DNA of 64,000 bases from Psychrobacillus psychrodurans (GCA_900114885.1 FOUN01000001.1:62001-126000); one strand, 5' to 3'. Numbered from the stretch's first letter, positions 34,668 to 43,998 are shown. Numbers and translations: made by a program. Notes: a model not told the origin generated them from the sequence alone.

Positions 34668-37600
34668 TTGAGGAAGAAAAAAAGTCAAACTAAAGTTCTT
34701 AGTGTTGTAGCTAGCGTACTTATGACATTTTCACTTGTTGCGCCAAACGTAGTTAGTGCGGAAACAGCAAACAAACTTCACCAATCATTCAGAGATTCAA
34801 GCTCTAGTTCTATTTCAGCAAAGGACAAGCTAAATAGTCGGTTACTGGAAAGCTTCAAAAGCGATGATAAAGTTACATTTCTAATAAAATTCAAGGAAAA
34901 AGCAGATTCTTTACAAGTAGCGGAGAATGCAAGAAAGAATGCTGAAAAGGCAAACTTATCTTCTCACAATGCTAAGCTAATCCAACGATCTGCTGTTGTA
35001 TCGGAACTGAAATCCACTTCCTTGGAGTCTCAGCAAACCGTTACAGATTTTCTAGAGCAAGAAGTTGATAAAGGCAATGCAAAAGATATTGAATCCTACT
35101 ATATAGTAAACGGTATGTCTGTTACAGCGACGAAAGAAGTTGCTGAAAAATTGACTACATTCCCAGAGGTAGAAAAAATTTTACCAAATGAAACCCGTCA
35201 ATTATTTACTACAAAAACAGAGAATGCAGTTGTACCCAAAGCAGAAACTGCAAATGTAGAATGGAACGTGGAACGGGTCAAAGCTCCAGAAGTGTGGGAG
35301 ATGGGAATTGACGGAGCAGGAACAGTAGTAGCAAGTATTGATACAGGTGTTCAATGGGATCATCCTGCTTTAAAAGAAAAGTACCGTGGCTATAATAAGG
35401 CGAGTGGCGCAGTTTCTCATGACTATAACTGGTTTGATGCAACAGCAGGGCAGGCTACACCATATGATGACCAAGGACATGGAACACATGTAACGGGAAC
35501 AATGGTTGGTAGTGAACCTAATGGCGCGAACCAAGTCGGGGTAGCACCAGGAGCTAAATATATTGCTGTTAAAGCATTTACCGCAAGTGGGGGGTCAGAT
35601 ACTGACTTACTCGAAGCAGCTGAATGGATTTTAGCTCCAACTGATGCAGAAGGTAATGCACGAGTTGATATGGCACCTGATGTAGTGAATAACTCATGGG
35701 GTGGCGGAGCAGGACTTGATGAGTGGTACCGTGATGTTGTAGTAAACTGGCGTGCAGCAGAGATCTTCCCAGAATTCTCTGCAGGGAATACTACCCTTAC
35801 AAATCCTGGTGGAGCAGGTTCTGTAGCAGCACCAGCTAATTATCCAGAATCTTTTGCAACAGGAGCGACGGATATTAATAACACTGTAGCGAATTTCTCG
35901 TTACGTGGACCATCCCCGTATGCAGAAACTAAGCCGGATATATCTGCACCTGGTGTGAATATCCGTTCATCTGTACCTGGAGGAATCTATGAAGGTGGTT
36001 GGAATGGTACATCGATGGCAGGACCAGCTGTAGCAGGTGTAGCAGCATTGCTGAGACAAGTGGATGCTGACCTAACTGTAAATGAGATGGAAGAGATTCT
36101 CCTAAACACTGCAAATCCTTTGACAGATTCGGAGTATACAACGGTTCCGAATCACGGATATGGTCATGGTTTAGTAGATGCATATGAAGCAGTGGCGTCT
36201 ATTATTACAGGTCTTGGAACGTTAAAAGGACAAGTTTCACAGCAAGGTGATGATACAGAGGCTCCAGTATTTGAACATACTGCTCCTAATGAGACGTATG
36301 AAGGAATGGATTTACCTCTAACAATCTCCGTTACTGATAACATCAGTGTTTCATCAGTTGGCTTAAACTATAAAGATGCAGATGGTGCATGGCAATCAAT
36401 TGAAGCTGGGCGCACATCTGGAGACTATACGGATGGTGAATATACTGTAGTAGTACCTGGAGAATTAATAACAGGGGAATCTTTTACTTACAAATGGACG
36501 ATAAATGACTTTGGGAATAATGAAGTAGTAAGCGAAGAATACGAGATTCAAGTGAATCCAGGAATCACAGTTGGTTATTCAGAAGATTTTGAAGCAACTC
36601 CTATTGGATGGACTTCTTTCGGAGAGAAAAATAGCTGGGAATGGGGTACTCCAACTGCGGGTCCAGAAAATGCAGCGTCTGGAGAAAAAGTCTATGCTAC
36701 CAATTTAGATGGACCTTATGAAAGCTCTATGAATGCTACGCTTGTTATGCCTCCAGTAGACTTGCCAGAAGGGAATTCATACCTCCAATTCAAGCAATGG
36801 CATGAATTCGAACAATCTTCAGCAGGAAGAGCGTATGATTATGGAAATGTTTTCGTTTCTACTGATCAGGTAGAATGGACACAATTATTGACGGTTCAAG
36901 GTACATCTGCTGGCTGGATTGAAGCAGAAGTTGATCTATCGGCATATGCAGGTCAACGTATATATATCGGATTCAATGCTTTCTCAGATGGAAGTGTTGT
37001 GAAAAATGGCTGGTATCTTGATGACGTTAATTTAGCAGACGTTTCTCAAACTGGGAAAGTATCTAAAGGAAATAGTGCAAAACAAAGTAATAACGGCAAT
37101 AAAGCTGGAAATAGTGGTAGCAAAGCAAACAAAGACAATAATAAAGAAACAGACAAAAAGTCATTTAAAGAAGCAATAGACCCTAAAACAATTAGACCTG
37201 TAATGTCTGTTAAAGAAGCACCTCCAGTGGTAGATACAATTGTTAATCCAACACTTTTACCATTAGGTGCTCAGGTAAGCGTATTAGAATCTGGCCGCTC
37301 GGTTTATTCGAACCCAGCAGATGGTTCGTATTCACTTACTCATGGTGCGGGTACTTTTACTACTAAAGCAGAAGCTTACGGATTTGAGTCGGAAGAAAAA
37401 TCTGTAACTATTGAAGCAGATGGTGTTACAACTGCTAATTTTACGTTAATGGAAATGGCAGAAAATATGGTAAGTGGTGTAATTACTGATCAATCGACGG
37501 GAGAGGGGATTGAAGGAGCAACCATTATCCTGGTCGAGGATGCAAATGTAACGCCTGTATTAACGGATGCATCTGGTAATTACTCATTGACTGCATATGA

Positions 37601-39113
37601 GGGAGAATACACTCTTAAAATAATCGCTCGAGGTTATCATAGTCAAGAAGTGTCGATCACAATCGGTTCGGATGCGACTACACAAAATATTGCATTAGAA
37701 CCTTTCTACACATATCCAGGTGGAGAAATTGGATATGATGATGGAACAGCGGAAAATGCACGGGCATTCAATGCAGCAGGCAACGCTTGGGCTGTGAAAA
37801 TGTCACTTCCTGAAGGCAAAGAGAATGGAATTGTTACAGATGGAGTTTTCCGTTTCTGGGATACAGAATGGCCAATTCCAGGTGGTACGGAGTTTGCTGT
37901 AGAGGTTTGGGATGCTAGGGGTGCAGATGGAACACCTGGTAAAAAACTAGCTGGTCCTATTGATGCAACAGCGCTTCGTAATGGCGAGTGGACTGTAGTT
38001 GATCTTACGGAACACAATATTACAGTGAATGGTGACTTCTATATGGTATATCGTCAAACCGTAGCAAATCCTAATTCACCTGGACTTGCAACTGATGAAA
38101 ACGGAGTAAATGCAGAAAGAAGTTATCAAGGTGTATCCGGAGCATGGTCACCATCTCCTGCAGTAGAAGGGAATTATATGATTCGTGCTCGTGTTAGCTA
38201 TGAAGTATCGGGTCCGGTTATAACTTCACCAGAAGCTGGTTTAATAACAAATGAAAAGCAGTTTAATGTAGAAGGAACTGCTTCACCTACAACTACAATT
38301 GAATTAAAACAAAATGGAGAAGATGCGGGTTCAGTAGTAGTCGGAGAGGACGGGAAGTTCTCAATTGCAACTGAATTAACAGAAGGATCCAATGAGTTTG
38401 TAGCAGTTTCCGTATTGGATGACCGAGTAACAGGGCAATCTGAACCAGTTACAGTAGTTTTGGATACTGTTAAGCCAGAACTAACTATCGATAACCCAGT
38501 AGACGGAGAAAAAATAAATCGTGAAACTGTAACTGTTCAAGGTACTATTACAGATGAAAATATAGATTTCGTTCATGTTAATGGTCAAGCTGCAACAGTA
38601 TCAGACGGTAAATACTCTAAACGAATTCTTCTAGATGAAGGCATCAATAAAATCGTAGTGGAGGCTCGTGATAAAGCTGGTAATAGTGAATCGAAAACAG
38701 TCACTGTTACAGCAGATTACAACGCTCCGGAAATTACTAATCTGAAGCCAGAAAATGATCTTTATTTGGCAACAGGAAGAAGTGTTAAAATTGAATTTGA
38801 TAGTAATCCAGGATTAAAAACTTCATTTGTCATCCATATGCCACTAACTAATGTAGGACAAGTAAACAATGCAACTGAGCTACCTATGATGGAACAGGGT
38901 GCAGGTCATTACGTTGGTTACTGGACAGTACCTGCTGATACTGTTGCAAATGGAGCAGTTATCGAGGTCAAAGTGGTAGATGAATTTGGAAATGAAACAC
39001 GTCAAAAGGCTGAAGGTAAACTGTTTGTCAATGTTCCAGCACCAACGGAACAACCTAAAGAAGATGAGACGGAAGTAAAAGATGAAGCACCAATAAAGGA
39101 TTTAGAAGAATAG
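34668..39113 (+). CDS. bpr: bacillopeptidase F, secreted subtilisin-type serine protease
   Basis: 1481 residues from TTG 34668, chosen because GGAGG is seven bases before it; the ATG two codons earlier is only one base from the ribosome site. The B. subtilis Bpr N-terminus also starts MRKK. A signal peptide (cleavage near VSA-ET) is followed by a propeptide I9 region. The S8 domain carries Asp 225 (ASIDTGV), His 271 (GHGTHV) and Ser 449 (GTSMAGP). Beyond ~residue 510 come Ig-like, MAM-like, carboxypeptidase-regulatory and further Ig-like modules. Identity to Bpr runs the full length. It is an extracellular protease, monocistronic, with Spo0A-like boxes upstream. Confidence 0.96.
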   Translation: MRKKKSQTKVLSVVASVLMTFSLVAPNVVSAETANKLHQSFRDSSSSSISAKDKLNSRLLESFKSDDKVTFLIKFKEKADSLQVAENARKNAEKANLSSHNAKLIQRSAVVSELKSTSLESQQTVTDFLEQEVDKGNAKDIESYYIVNGMSVTATKEVAEKLTTFPEVEKILPNETRQLFTTKTENAVVPKAETANVEWNVERVKAPEVWEMGIDGAGTVVASIDTGVQWDHPALKEKYRGYNKASGAVSHDYNWFDATAGQATPYDDQGHGTHVTGTMVGSEPNGANQVGVAPGAKYIAVKAFTASGGSDTDLLEAAEWILAPTDAEGNARVDMAPDVVNNSWGGGAGLDEWYRDVVVNWRAAEIFPEFSAGNTTLTNPGGAGSVAAPANYPESFATGATDINNTVANFSLRGPSPYAETKPDISAPGVNIRSSVPGGIYEGGWNGTSMAGPAVAGVAALLRQVDADLTVNEMEEILLNTANPLTDSEYTTVPNHGYGHGLVDAYEAVASIITGLGTLKGQVSQQGDDTEAPVFEHTAPNETYEGMDLPLTISVTDNISVSSVGLNYKDADGAWQSIEAGRTSGDYTDGEYTVVVPGELITGESFTYKWTINDFGNNEVVSEEYEIQVNPGITVGYSEDFEATPIGWTSFGEKNSWEWGTPTAGPENAASGEKVYATNLDGPYESSMNATLVMPPVDLPEGNSYLQFKQWHEFEQSSAGRAYDYGNVFVSTDQVEWTQLLTVQGTSAGWIEAEVDLSAYAGQRIYIGFNAFSDGSVVKNGWYLDDVNLADVSQTGKVSKGNSAKQSNNGNKAGNSGSKANKDNNKETDKKSFKEAIDPKTIRPVMSVKEAPPVVDTIVNPTLLPLGAQVSVLESGRSVYSNPADGSYSLTHGAGTFTTKAEAYGFESEEKSVTIEADGVTTANFTLMEMAENMVSGVITDQSTGEGIEGATIILVEDANVTPVLTDASGNYSLTAYEGEYTLKIIARGYHSQEVSITIGSDATTQNIALEPFYTYPGGEIGYDDGTAENARAFNAAGNAWAVKMSLPEGKENGIVTDGVFRFWDTEWPIPGGTEFAVEVWDARGADGTPGKKLAGPIDATALRNGEWTVVDLTEHNITVNGDFYMVYRQTVANPNSPGLATDENGVNAERSYQGVSGAWSPSPAVEGNYMIRARVSYEVSGPVITSPEAGLITNEKQFNVEGTASPTTTIELKQNGEDAGSVVVGEDGKFSIATELTEGSNEFVAVSVLDDRVTGQSEPVTVVLDTVKPELTIDNPVDGEKINRETVTVQGTITDENIDFVHVNGQAATVSDGKYSKRILLDEGINKIVVEARDKAGNSESKTVTVTADYNAPEITNLKPENDLYLATGRSVKIEFDSNPGLKTSFVIHMPLTNVGQVNNATELPMMEQGAGHYVGYWTVPADTVANGAVIEVKVVDEFGNETRQKAEGKLFVNVPAPTEQPKEDETEVKDEAPIKDLEE

Positions 39114-39123
39114 AATTATAGTA

Positions 39124-39164
39124 AAAATGCCAAAGAGGAAAATATCCTCTTTGGCATTTTTTTA
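39124..39164 (+). terminator. Rho-independent terminator of bpr
   Basis: AAATGCCAAAGAGGA (39125-39139) pairs perfectly with TCCTCTTTGGCATTT (39145-39159), followed by TTTT. Confidence 0.93.
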
Positions 39165-39241
39165 TATGGCCAAAAACCTAAACATCACTTATGGAAGTTT
39201 CACTTTATTGAAGCATATGATGGTGTAAAAGGAGTGTAAAC

Positions 39242-40705
39242 TTGAATGAGTATGTAAATGTGCTATTAAATTTTCTGCCTCCAACTGCAACAATCCTGGA
39301 ATTGTCAGGACTTCCCAATAATCCAGCAGTGTTGTTAGCGGATATTGATGGTGATCAGAAAAATGAATTAATCGGAGCATACAAATATAAAGATCAAAAT
39401 TTCCTAGTTATACTAAAAAATATCCATAACCAGTGGCTGCCTTTAATACATATAAAAGGAAACGGATATGGAATTTCAAGTCTAATGGCGGTACCAATTA
39501 CAACTAATTGGGTGAATACACTTATTGTTGGCTGGCAGATAGGTAGCGAATGGTCCAAGTTGGATTTGTTGCAATGGGTGGACGGTGAAATTATTCGATT
39601 ACCTACTTCCAATATAGCTTATAGTAAATTGGAAGTGGAAGACATGCCTGGACTATACGGTCCTGATGGTCAATACGAACTCGCGATTTGGGTCCATGAT
39701 ACAGGAGAGGCATACAAAGTAGATGTATATCGTTTTGAAGAAAATAAGCTAGTTTTAGCGAAGGATGTATATCCGTATTACTTTAAGAGAGTTGAGGATT
39801 ATTATGAAAGACTGCTACAATCCAATGATTTCTCCTACTATTGGTATTATTTAGCTGAAGCGCAAAAGAAGGCAGGGGATTTAGAGCAGTTTATGATTTC
39901 TATTAATAAGGCTTTGGCTTTCAGTGAACCGTATCCATCTTTGGAATTTTTGTTAAATATGAGGCGACAAGTGTTAGAGATCATGCAAAATAATAATCAT
40001 AAAAATGATGAGATTATTGTGTATTCCAGAGGTGATTTGACAGGGGATGGCTTTTTAGACACAGTTTACCTAACTGGGGAGAAGACTGAAGGGAGTCCGT
40101 TTTGGCAAAACATCTCTTTAAATGTTTTGTATCAACATGAAAATACGTTAGAGAGAATTTATCTGAAACAAAGTGCTGGATATAATCCGACCATTTTTCT
40201 TGGTGACTTTACTGGTGACCAAGTGGATGACATTTTAGTTGTTATAGATACTGGAGGGAGTGGAGGGACAATTTATGCATTTGTCTTTTCCTATACTAAT
40301 GGAAATATACAACAAATCTTTGACGTGGAAGAGTTCAATGAAACCTCCAAATATGAAGTAGATTATGATAATTACTACCAAGTCAATGTAGTTAGCTCTT
40401 ATCCAAGTAAGCAATATAAATTGGACTTAACATATAAAGGAAAAGAATATTTATCGGAAATTTATGATGAAGATGGAATTCTAAAAGAACCGATAGAAGG
40501 CTGGGTTGATCCTGTCGGTGGCTTGTATCCTATTGACTTTGATAGAAACGGCACCTATGAACTAATGTCTTTTCAAGAAATTGCAGGAAGATATCATGCA
40601 GATGGATTAGGGTATGTTCAAACAGTACTGAAATGGGATGGACGGAAATTTATCTCTGATAGGCAGAATGTTTCTATCTATGGAGAAGATATTTCTTCTC
40701 ATTAA
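39242..40705 (+). CDS. VCBS/FG-GAP-repeat-like protein without signal peptide
   Basis: 487 residues starting at TTG 39242 (AAAGGAG seven bases upstream). Three Asp-rich calcium-loop-like segments are visible: DIDGDQKNEL near residue 36, DLTGDGFLDTVY near 262 and DFTGDQVDDILVV near 325. A late DFDRNGTYELM makes a fourth. Between the first and second lies a helical TPR-like stretch (YYWYYLAEAQKKAGDLEQF). The modules resemble integrin-like blades, but no export signal or lipobox is present, so a cytoplasmic or spore-associated location is likely. The function is not known. Confidence 0.75.
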   Translation: MNEYVNVLLNFLPPTATILELSGLPNNPAVLLADIDGDQKNELIGAYKYKDQNFLVILKNIHNQWLPLIHIKGNGYGISSLMAVPITTNWVNTLIVGWQIGSEWSKLDLLQWVDGEIIRLPTSNIAYSKLEVEDMPGLYGPDGQYELAIWVHDTGEAYKVDVYRFEENKLVLAKDVYPYYFKRVEDYYERLLQSNDFSYYWYYLAEAQKKAGDLEQFMISINKALAFSEPYPSLEFLLNMRRQVLEIMQNNNHKNDEIIVYSRGDLTGDGFLDTVYLTGEKTEGSPFWQNISLNVLYQHENTLERIYLKQSAGYNPTIFLGDFTGDQVDDILVVIDTGGSGGTIYAFVFSYTNGNIQQIFDVEEFNETSKYEVDYDNYYQVNVVSSYPSKQYKLDLTYKGKEYLSEIYDEDGILKEPIEGWVDPVGGLYPIDFDRNGTYELMSFQEIAGRYHADGLGYVQTVLKWDGRKFISDRQNVSIYGEDISSH

Positions 40706-40706
40706 T

Positions 40707-40752
40707 AAAAAGAATTGCTACCATGTCATCAATTTGGGGCAATTCTTTTTTT
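40707..40752 (+). terminator. Rho-independent terminator after the VCBS-like gene
   Basis: AAAAAGAATTGC (40707-40718) pairs with GCAATTCTTTTT (40739-40750) across a 20-base loop, with a T run. Confidence 0.75.
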
Positions 40753-40769
40753 GTAAAAGAATAAAAAAG

Positions 40770-41000
40770 TATAAAAAATGTCCCGTAAACACTGAGTTCA
40801 AGATGCTTTATAGAATGAATGATCCTACTGATTTCCGTTTCAGGCGGACGCTTTCCGCAGGCGTTGCCTCAGCCTCCTCGCTCGGAAAACATATGCTCCT
40901 GCGGTTACTCGTCGCAAAGACATTACCCAAACAAAGTCCGGTCAATGTCTTCGCCTAACGCTTTTCCGGTTAGACTCGCCACCTTTCACTCCAATTAATA
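40770..41000 (+). repeat. dispersed repeat family A, copy 3 (full length)
   Basis: Left end TATAAAAAATGTCCCGT, then AAACACTGAGTTC, GATTTCCGTTTCAGGCGGAC and GCTTTCCGC near 40828-40860. The right end is CTCGCCACCTTTCACTCC. The GC-rich middle is unrelated to the other copies. A 106-codon frame through it has no ribosome site and is not a gene. Confidence 0.75.
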
Positions 41001-41094
41001 TAGTGAGTAGTACATAAGATTAAGCGGAGCTTATCGTTTAGAAATTGTAGGAGGGCGAGGGATAGACAAACGCTATAAGATTACAGAAAAAAAG

Positions 41095-41245
41095 TGATAT
41101 TGGTTGTGACGAATGTCATAACCAATATCAATAAAAATTTACTCGGTAATCATATAGCAACCGTCTGCCAAAGTCCTTTTATAAACGATAGACTCTGGTT
41201 TGGAACGTAAAGGACTGGGCATCTTTTCTGTATGGTTTTCTTATA
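41095..41245 (+). repeat. dispersed repeat family B, copy 2
   Basis: The hairpin GATATTGGTTGTGAC / GTCATAACCAATATC is followed by CATATAGCAAC, GCCAAAGTCC and GGACTGGGCATCTTTT, ending in TGGTTTTCTTA. The order matches copy 1 at 10499-10640. The paired bases in the hairpin differ in both arms (compensating changes), which points to selection for the structure. Confidence 0.65.
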
Positions 41246-41291
41246 TGATTATAAAAATACATTCCACACTGTTAGAAAATTATTGCACATT

Positions 41292-41326
41292 TATGTCACG
41301 TCGTGATATAGTCGTAACGTGACATA
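41292..41326 (+). promoter_or_regulatory. PadR operator, nested palindromes
   Basis: TATGTCACGT (41292-41301) and ACGTGACATA (41317-41326) are perfect inverted repeats. A second palindrome, TCACG-T-CGTGA, shares the left arm. The block ends 13 bp before the PadR start and contains ATGT/ACAT ends, as known for PadR operators. Confidence 0.7.
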
Positions 41327-41339
41327 GTGGAGGTGCAAA

Positions 41340-41663
41340 TTGGAAAAATTACTTAAAAAATATATACCGATGACCGAAACAGCATTTTATATACTGCTTT
41401 CTTTAACAGAACCATCCCACGGCTACGGCATTATTAAACGTGTGGAGGAATTAACCAACTGTAGATTAAAGCTAGGTTCAGGTACGATTTATGGTACTTT
41501 AACAAAAATGCAAAGTGATGGAATGATTGTCGTATTTTCAGATGAAAAACGTAAAACCATTTATGAAATTACTCAGCTTGGCAAAACTGTGATGAGAGCA
41601 GAAATTGGTCGTTTAAAAGAATTGCACTCAAATGCCTTACGATTGGAGGGGGAATTCAAATGA
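41340..41663 (+). CDS. PadR-family transcriptional regulator
   Basis: 107 residues, TTG start at 41340 with GGAGG six bases upstream. The PadR winged helix is clear: MTETAFYILLSLTEPSHGYGIIKRVEEL at the start (in part), then KLGSGTIYGTLTKMQSDGMI and RKTIYEITQLGK as the wing. The short C-terminal helix puts it in the small PadR-s2 class. Its stop overlaps the next gene by 4 bp. PadR/DUF2812 pairs are common in Bacillales; the regulator probably represses its own operon through the nested palindrome upstream. Confidence 0.9.
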   Translation: MEKLLKKYIPMTETAFYILLSLTEPSHGYGIIKRVEELTNCRLKLGSGTIYGTLTKMQSDGMIVVFSDEKRKTIYEITQLGKTVMRAEIGRLKELHSNALRLEGEFK

Positions 41664-42760
41664 AAAAAATGAGGTGGCTTTGGAGTTATCGAATTGATTC
41701 GACTGAAATATGGCTAGAAGATTTAATGAATAAAGGTTTTCACTTAAAAAGTCTTAACCGTTTTTCGAGGGTTTTTACATTTGAGCAAGGGGATTCAATA
41801 AAGAAAAAAGTACGTATTCATTATGGTGAAAAAACAATTGCTCCTCAGCTCTCTTCTGCTGGTTGGGAAAGTGCGGCAAATTCGGGTAAATGGCAAGTGC
41901 TCACAAATGAAGGGCAGCATGTTTCCATTTTTCCTAATAAGGATCAATTGTTCAAGCGCACTCGAATACATGCTTATTTGTATTTCTTAATCTCCACCTT
42001 CTACTTAACATCTTATTTATCGTTTATATTGTTATTTGGTCTTATTTTGAATATTTTTAGTGAAACTTTTCAAATTGGTCCATTATTATTGCCAGTAATT
42101 ATTTATACGGGACTAGTCGCATTAACCATTTTCGTCTTTAGAGCTTATCGCACTTTTGAAAAGCAGATACTCGGTACTGACGTCAAAAAATCTAGAACGA
42201 AGAAAATTCGTAAAATTCGTCCTGCTTGGATGTATGAACCGTTACGAACGACGATTTGGCTCGAGGAGATGGCAGAACGGGGTTATGAACTTGAATCTGT
42301 TTTTGCAACGATTTTTACATTCCGACCAAAGGAAAAAAATAATATTACTTATGAGGTTACGTTTGAACCGAAAGTTAATGCAAATTACTTTCAGTTTCAC
42401 AAGGATGTTGGGTGGGAGTTAAAATACACTTCCAATATAACATGGCTTAACTATACAATTTGGGGGATGTCTTATGAAGAGGGAGAAGAAAAACCTGCAT
42501 TTTCATATGATGAGCTAGAAAGAAGAAAAGTTGCTAAAAAGGCTTTTTTTATGAATTGTGGAATGTCTTTATTCGTTTTATTAATTTGCGCTCAGTCTAT
42601 ATATATGAATACGGTCACAATTGACCGACCATTTTTGGACTGGTCATATATGGGAGTTATTCGTATCATGCTTGTGGTTATGAGTGTGTTTTGGATTTTT
42701 ATGTTTGTCCGTATTGTTTCAGGCTATCGAAAAGAGTTGAAATTAATAAGTGGAGCTTAG
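41660..42760 (+). CDS. DUF2812 membrane protein, two DUF2812 units
   Basis: 366 residues. Two copies of the DUF2812 soluble module are visible: one at the start (STEIWLEDLMNKGFHLKSL) and one in the middle (RTTIWLEEMAERGYELESV). Each is followed by a pair of membrane helices (around 110-170 and 295-360). Gene order PadR-DUF2812 is typical. The proteins are thought to act in membrane stress, but no activity is known. The ATG overlaps the PadR stop (ATGA), so the two are coupled. Confidence 0.85.
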   Translation: MKKMRWLWSYRIDSTEIWLEDLMNKGFHLKSLNRFSRVFTFEQGDSIKKKVRIHYGEKTIAPQLSSAGWESAANSGKWQVLTNEGQHVSIFPNKDQLFKRTRIHAYLYFLISTFYLTSYLSFILLFGLILNIFSETFQIGPLLLPVIIYTGLVALTIFVFRAYRTFEKQILGTDVKKSRTKKIRKIRPAWMYEPLRTTIWLEEMAERGYELESVFATIFTFRPKEKNNITYEVTFEPKVNANYFQFHKDVGWELKYTSNITWLNYTIWGMSYEEGEEKPAFSYDELERRKVAKKAFFMNCGMSLFVLLICAQSIYMNTVTIDRPFLDWSYMGVIRIMLVVMSVFWIFMFVRIVSGYRKELKLISGA

Positions 42761-42842
42761 TTTGATTAGGAATCATCAAAATTCCTAATGCTGCTACATC
42801 AATTAAGGTTCTTACTTTAGCCCGTATACATCCATTATTCTC

Positions 42843-42894
42843 GTTCACAAAAAGGACAAAAATAATTGACAAAATTGTGAACGTAGTGAATAAT
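42843..42894 (+). promoter_or_regulatory. promoter with flanking inverted repeat before a small membrane gene
   Basis: TTGACA (42866-42871), 17 bp and AATAAT (42889-42894). A perfect inverted repeat GTTCACAA (42843-42850) / TTGTGAAC (42875-42882) brackets the -35 box and reaches into the spacer, so a bound repressor would cover the promoter. Confidence 0.6.
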
Positions 42895-42918
42895 ATATGT
42901 ATAAAGGGGTGCTACAAT

Positions 42919-43152
42919 ATGGAAAGTTACGTAAAAATGTTACACGCTACTAAATTTGTTGGAGCTACTTTACTTACGATAGGAATTGCTATCTTTTTAT
43001 ACGGAGCATTATTTAGTGAATTAAGTACAGTTATAGGTGTTGGGATAGGCGTTGTTATGGGAGCTGTTTTCATCTTTTTAATCGGAATGATTTTAGTTGC
43101 CTCAGAAGAAATGATTCTTAACTCCAATCAATATAAAAAAGAGAGTGTCTAA
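42919..43152 (+). CDS. small two-helix membrane protein, unknown
   Basis: 77 residues from ATG 42919 (GGGGTG seven bases upstream; the frame is open to GTG 42877 but without a ribosome site and inside the promoter). Two membrane segments, FVGATLLTIGIAIFLYGAL and VIGVGIGVVMGAVFIFLIGMILV, are joined by a short loop; the C-terminus is charged. The family is not recognised. It has its own promoter with an inverted repeat and its own terminator, so it is a regulated single gene. Confidence 0.75.
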   Translation: MESYVKMLHATKFVGATLLTIGIAIFLYGALFSELSTVIGVGIGVVMGAVFIFLIGMILVASEEMILNSNQYKKESV

Positions 43153-43192
43153 TACTAAAAGAAAGAGTTGGGACATAATTAGTTTCAGTTCA

Positions 43193-43233
43193 CGCAAAAA
43201 GAGAAATTGCACTATGCAATTTCTCTTTTTGCG
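43193..43233 (+). terminator. Rho-independent terminator of the small membrane gene
   Basis: CGCAAAAAGAGAAATTGC (43193-43210) pairs perfectly with GCAATTTCTCTTTTTGCG (43216-43233), followed by TTTT. Just before it stands GAGTTGGGACATAATT, a variant of the GAGGCTGGGACAAAA motif found inverted at 43671-43693. Confidence 0.85.
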
Positions 43234-43501
43234 TTTTGAACCTTCACTAGCTTTTGTACACAATATACGCAACGGACAACCTGTACAGGCCTCGCATTCA
43301 TACACTTTAAATTGGAGTTTGAATTGGCTTAATGTGGCGATTCGGTAAAATCAGTTGATTCATTTTATTATCTTTAAACATAAGGACACTTCTTTCGTTT
43401 AGAATTTGGTAGTAGGATACTTAAACTTTTACGGAAGATGTCCTTTATTGTGCCTGAATCTATGCGGAAATTCACTTGTTATAGAAGAAATATTAGTTGT
43501 T

Positions 43502-43600
43502 TGGAGTGAAGGTGGCGACTCCCAGGGGACAAGCGCGTGGGAGAGACTATAGGCTCGACCCGTGCCCCCAGGAAAGCGTCCGCCGTAACGGAAAACAACG
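43502..43600 (-). repeat. dispersed repeat family A, copy 4 (inverted)
   Basis: On the minus strand TTTTCCGTTACGGCGGACGC is followed by a GC-rich middle and GGGAGTCGCCACCTTCACTC. This copy is in the opposite orientation to the other three and lies in the 563-bp gap between the small membrane gene and qoxD. No other gene is visible in that gap. Confidence 0.75.
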
Positions 43601-43620
43601 GCTATGAAATATATAAAAAT

Positions 43621-43664
43621 AAAGCAGTTCAAATTTTACTCCATCGTAAAATTTGAACTGCTTT
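43621..43664 (-). terminator. Rho-independent terminator of the qox operon
   Basis: AAAGCAGTTCAAATTTTAC (43621-43639) pairs perfectly with GTAAAATTTGAACTGCTTT (43646-43664), with TATTTTTATA after it on the minus strand. A second, shorter hairpin GAGGTGGG...CCCAGCCTC (43671-43693) precedes it. Confidence 0.88.
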
Positions 43665-43715
43665 TAATTTTGAGGTGGGTTTTGTCCCAGCCTCTTCATA
43701 TTTTCTTCCGAAATA

Positions 43716-43997
43716 TTACATATCCCAAACTAATACAAGTAGCGTACCGAAAATTGTAATTAAAGCAATGAGTAGAGCGTAGTAGATATTGAGATAAATA
43801 GAACCTTTATCTTTAGTCTCTCCAGCATGCATAAAGACAACTACTTGTAGTCCCGCTTGAACAAAAGCAGTTATTAGAAGTACTGTCATTCCTACTGTGT
43901 AGGACATATCTGTAAAATAAACTAAAAGCGCTATGACTGTTAGGATTAACGAAAATGCAAAGCCCATTACTTGTTTAATAGGGAATAATTCTTTCAT
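43716..43997 (-). CDS. qoxD: cytochrome aa3 quinol oxidase subunit IV
   Basis: 93 residues with three membrane helices. The subunit IV pattern is seen in KQVMGFAFSLILTVIALLVYF, then QAGLQVVVFMHAGE and a last helix with ALITIFGTLLVLVWDM. It is a small structural subunit of the heme-copper oxidase. It is last of the four qox genes, one base after qoxC, and the terminator lies 50 bp on. Confidence 0.93.
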   Translation of the reverse strand: MKELFPIKQVMGFAFSLILTVIALLVYFTDMSYTVGMTVLLITAFVQAGLQVVVFMHAGETKDKGSIYLNIYYALLIALITIFGTLLVLVWDM

Positions 43998-43998
43998 A

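Noticed and set aside
40638-40958. 106-codon plus-strand frame with a protein-like length
   Set aside because: It starts inside the VCBS-like gene, crosses a terminator and reads through repeat A; no ribosome site.
43145-43348. Frame over the hairpin after the small membrane gene
   Set aside because: It covers a perfect terminator and repeat sequence; no ribosome site.
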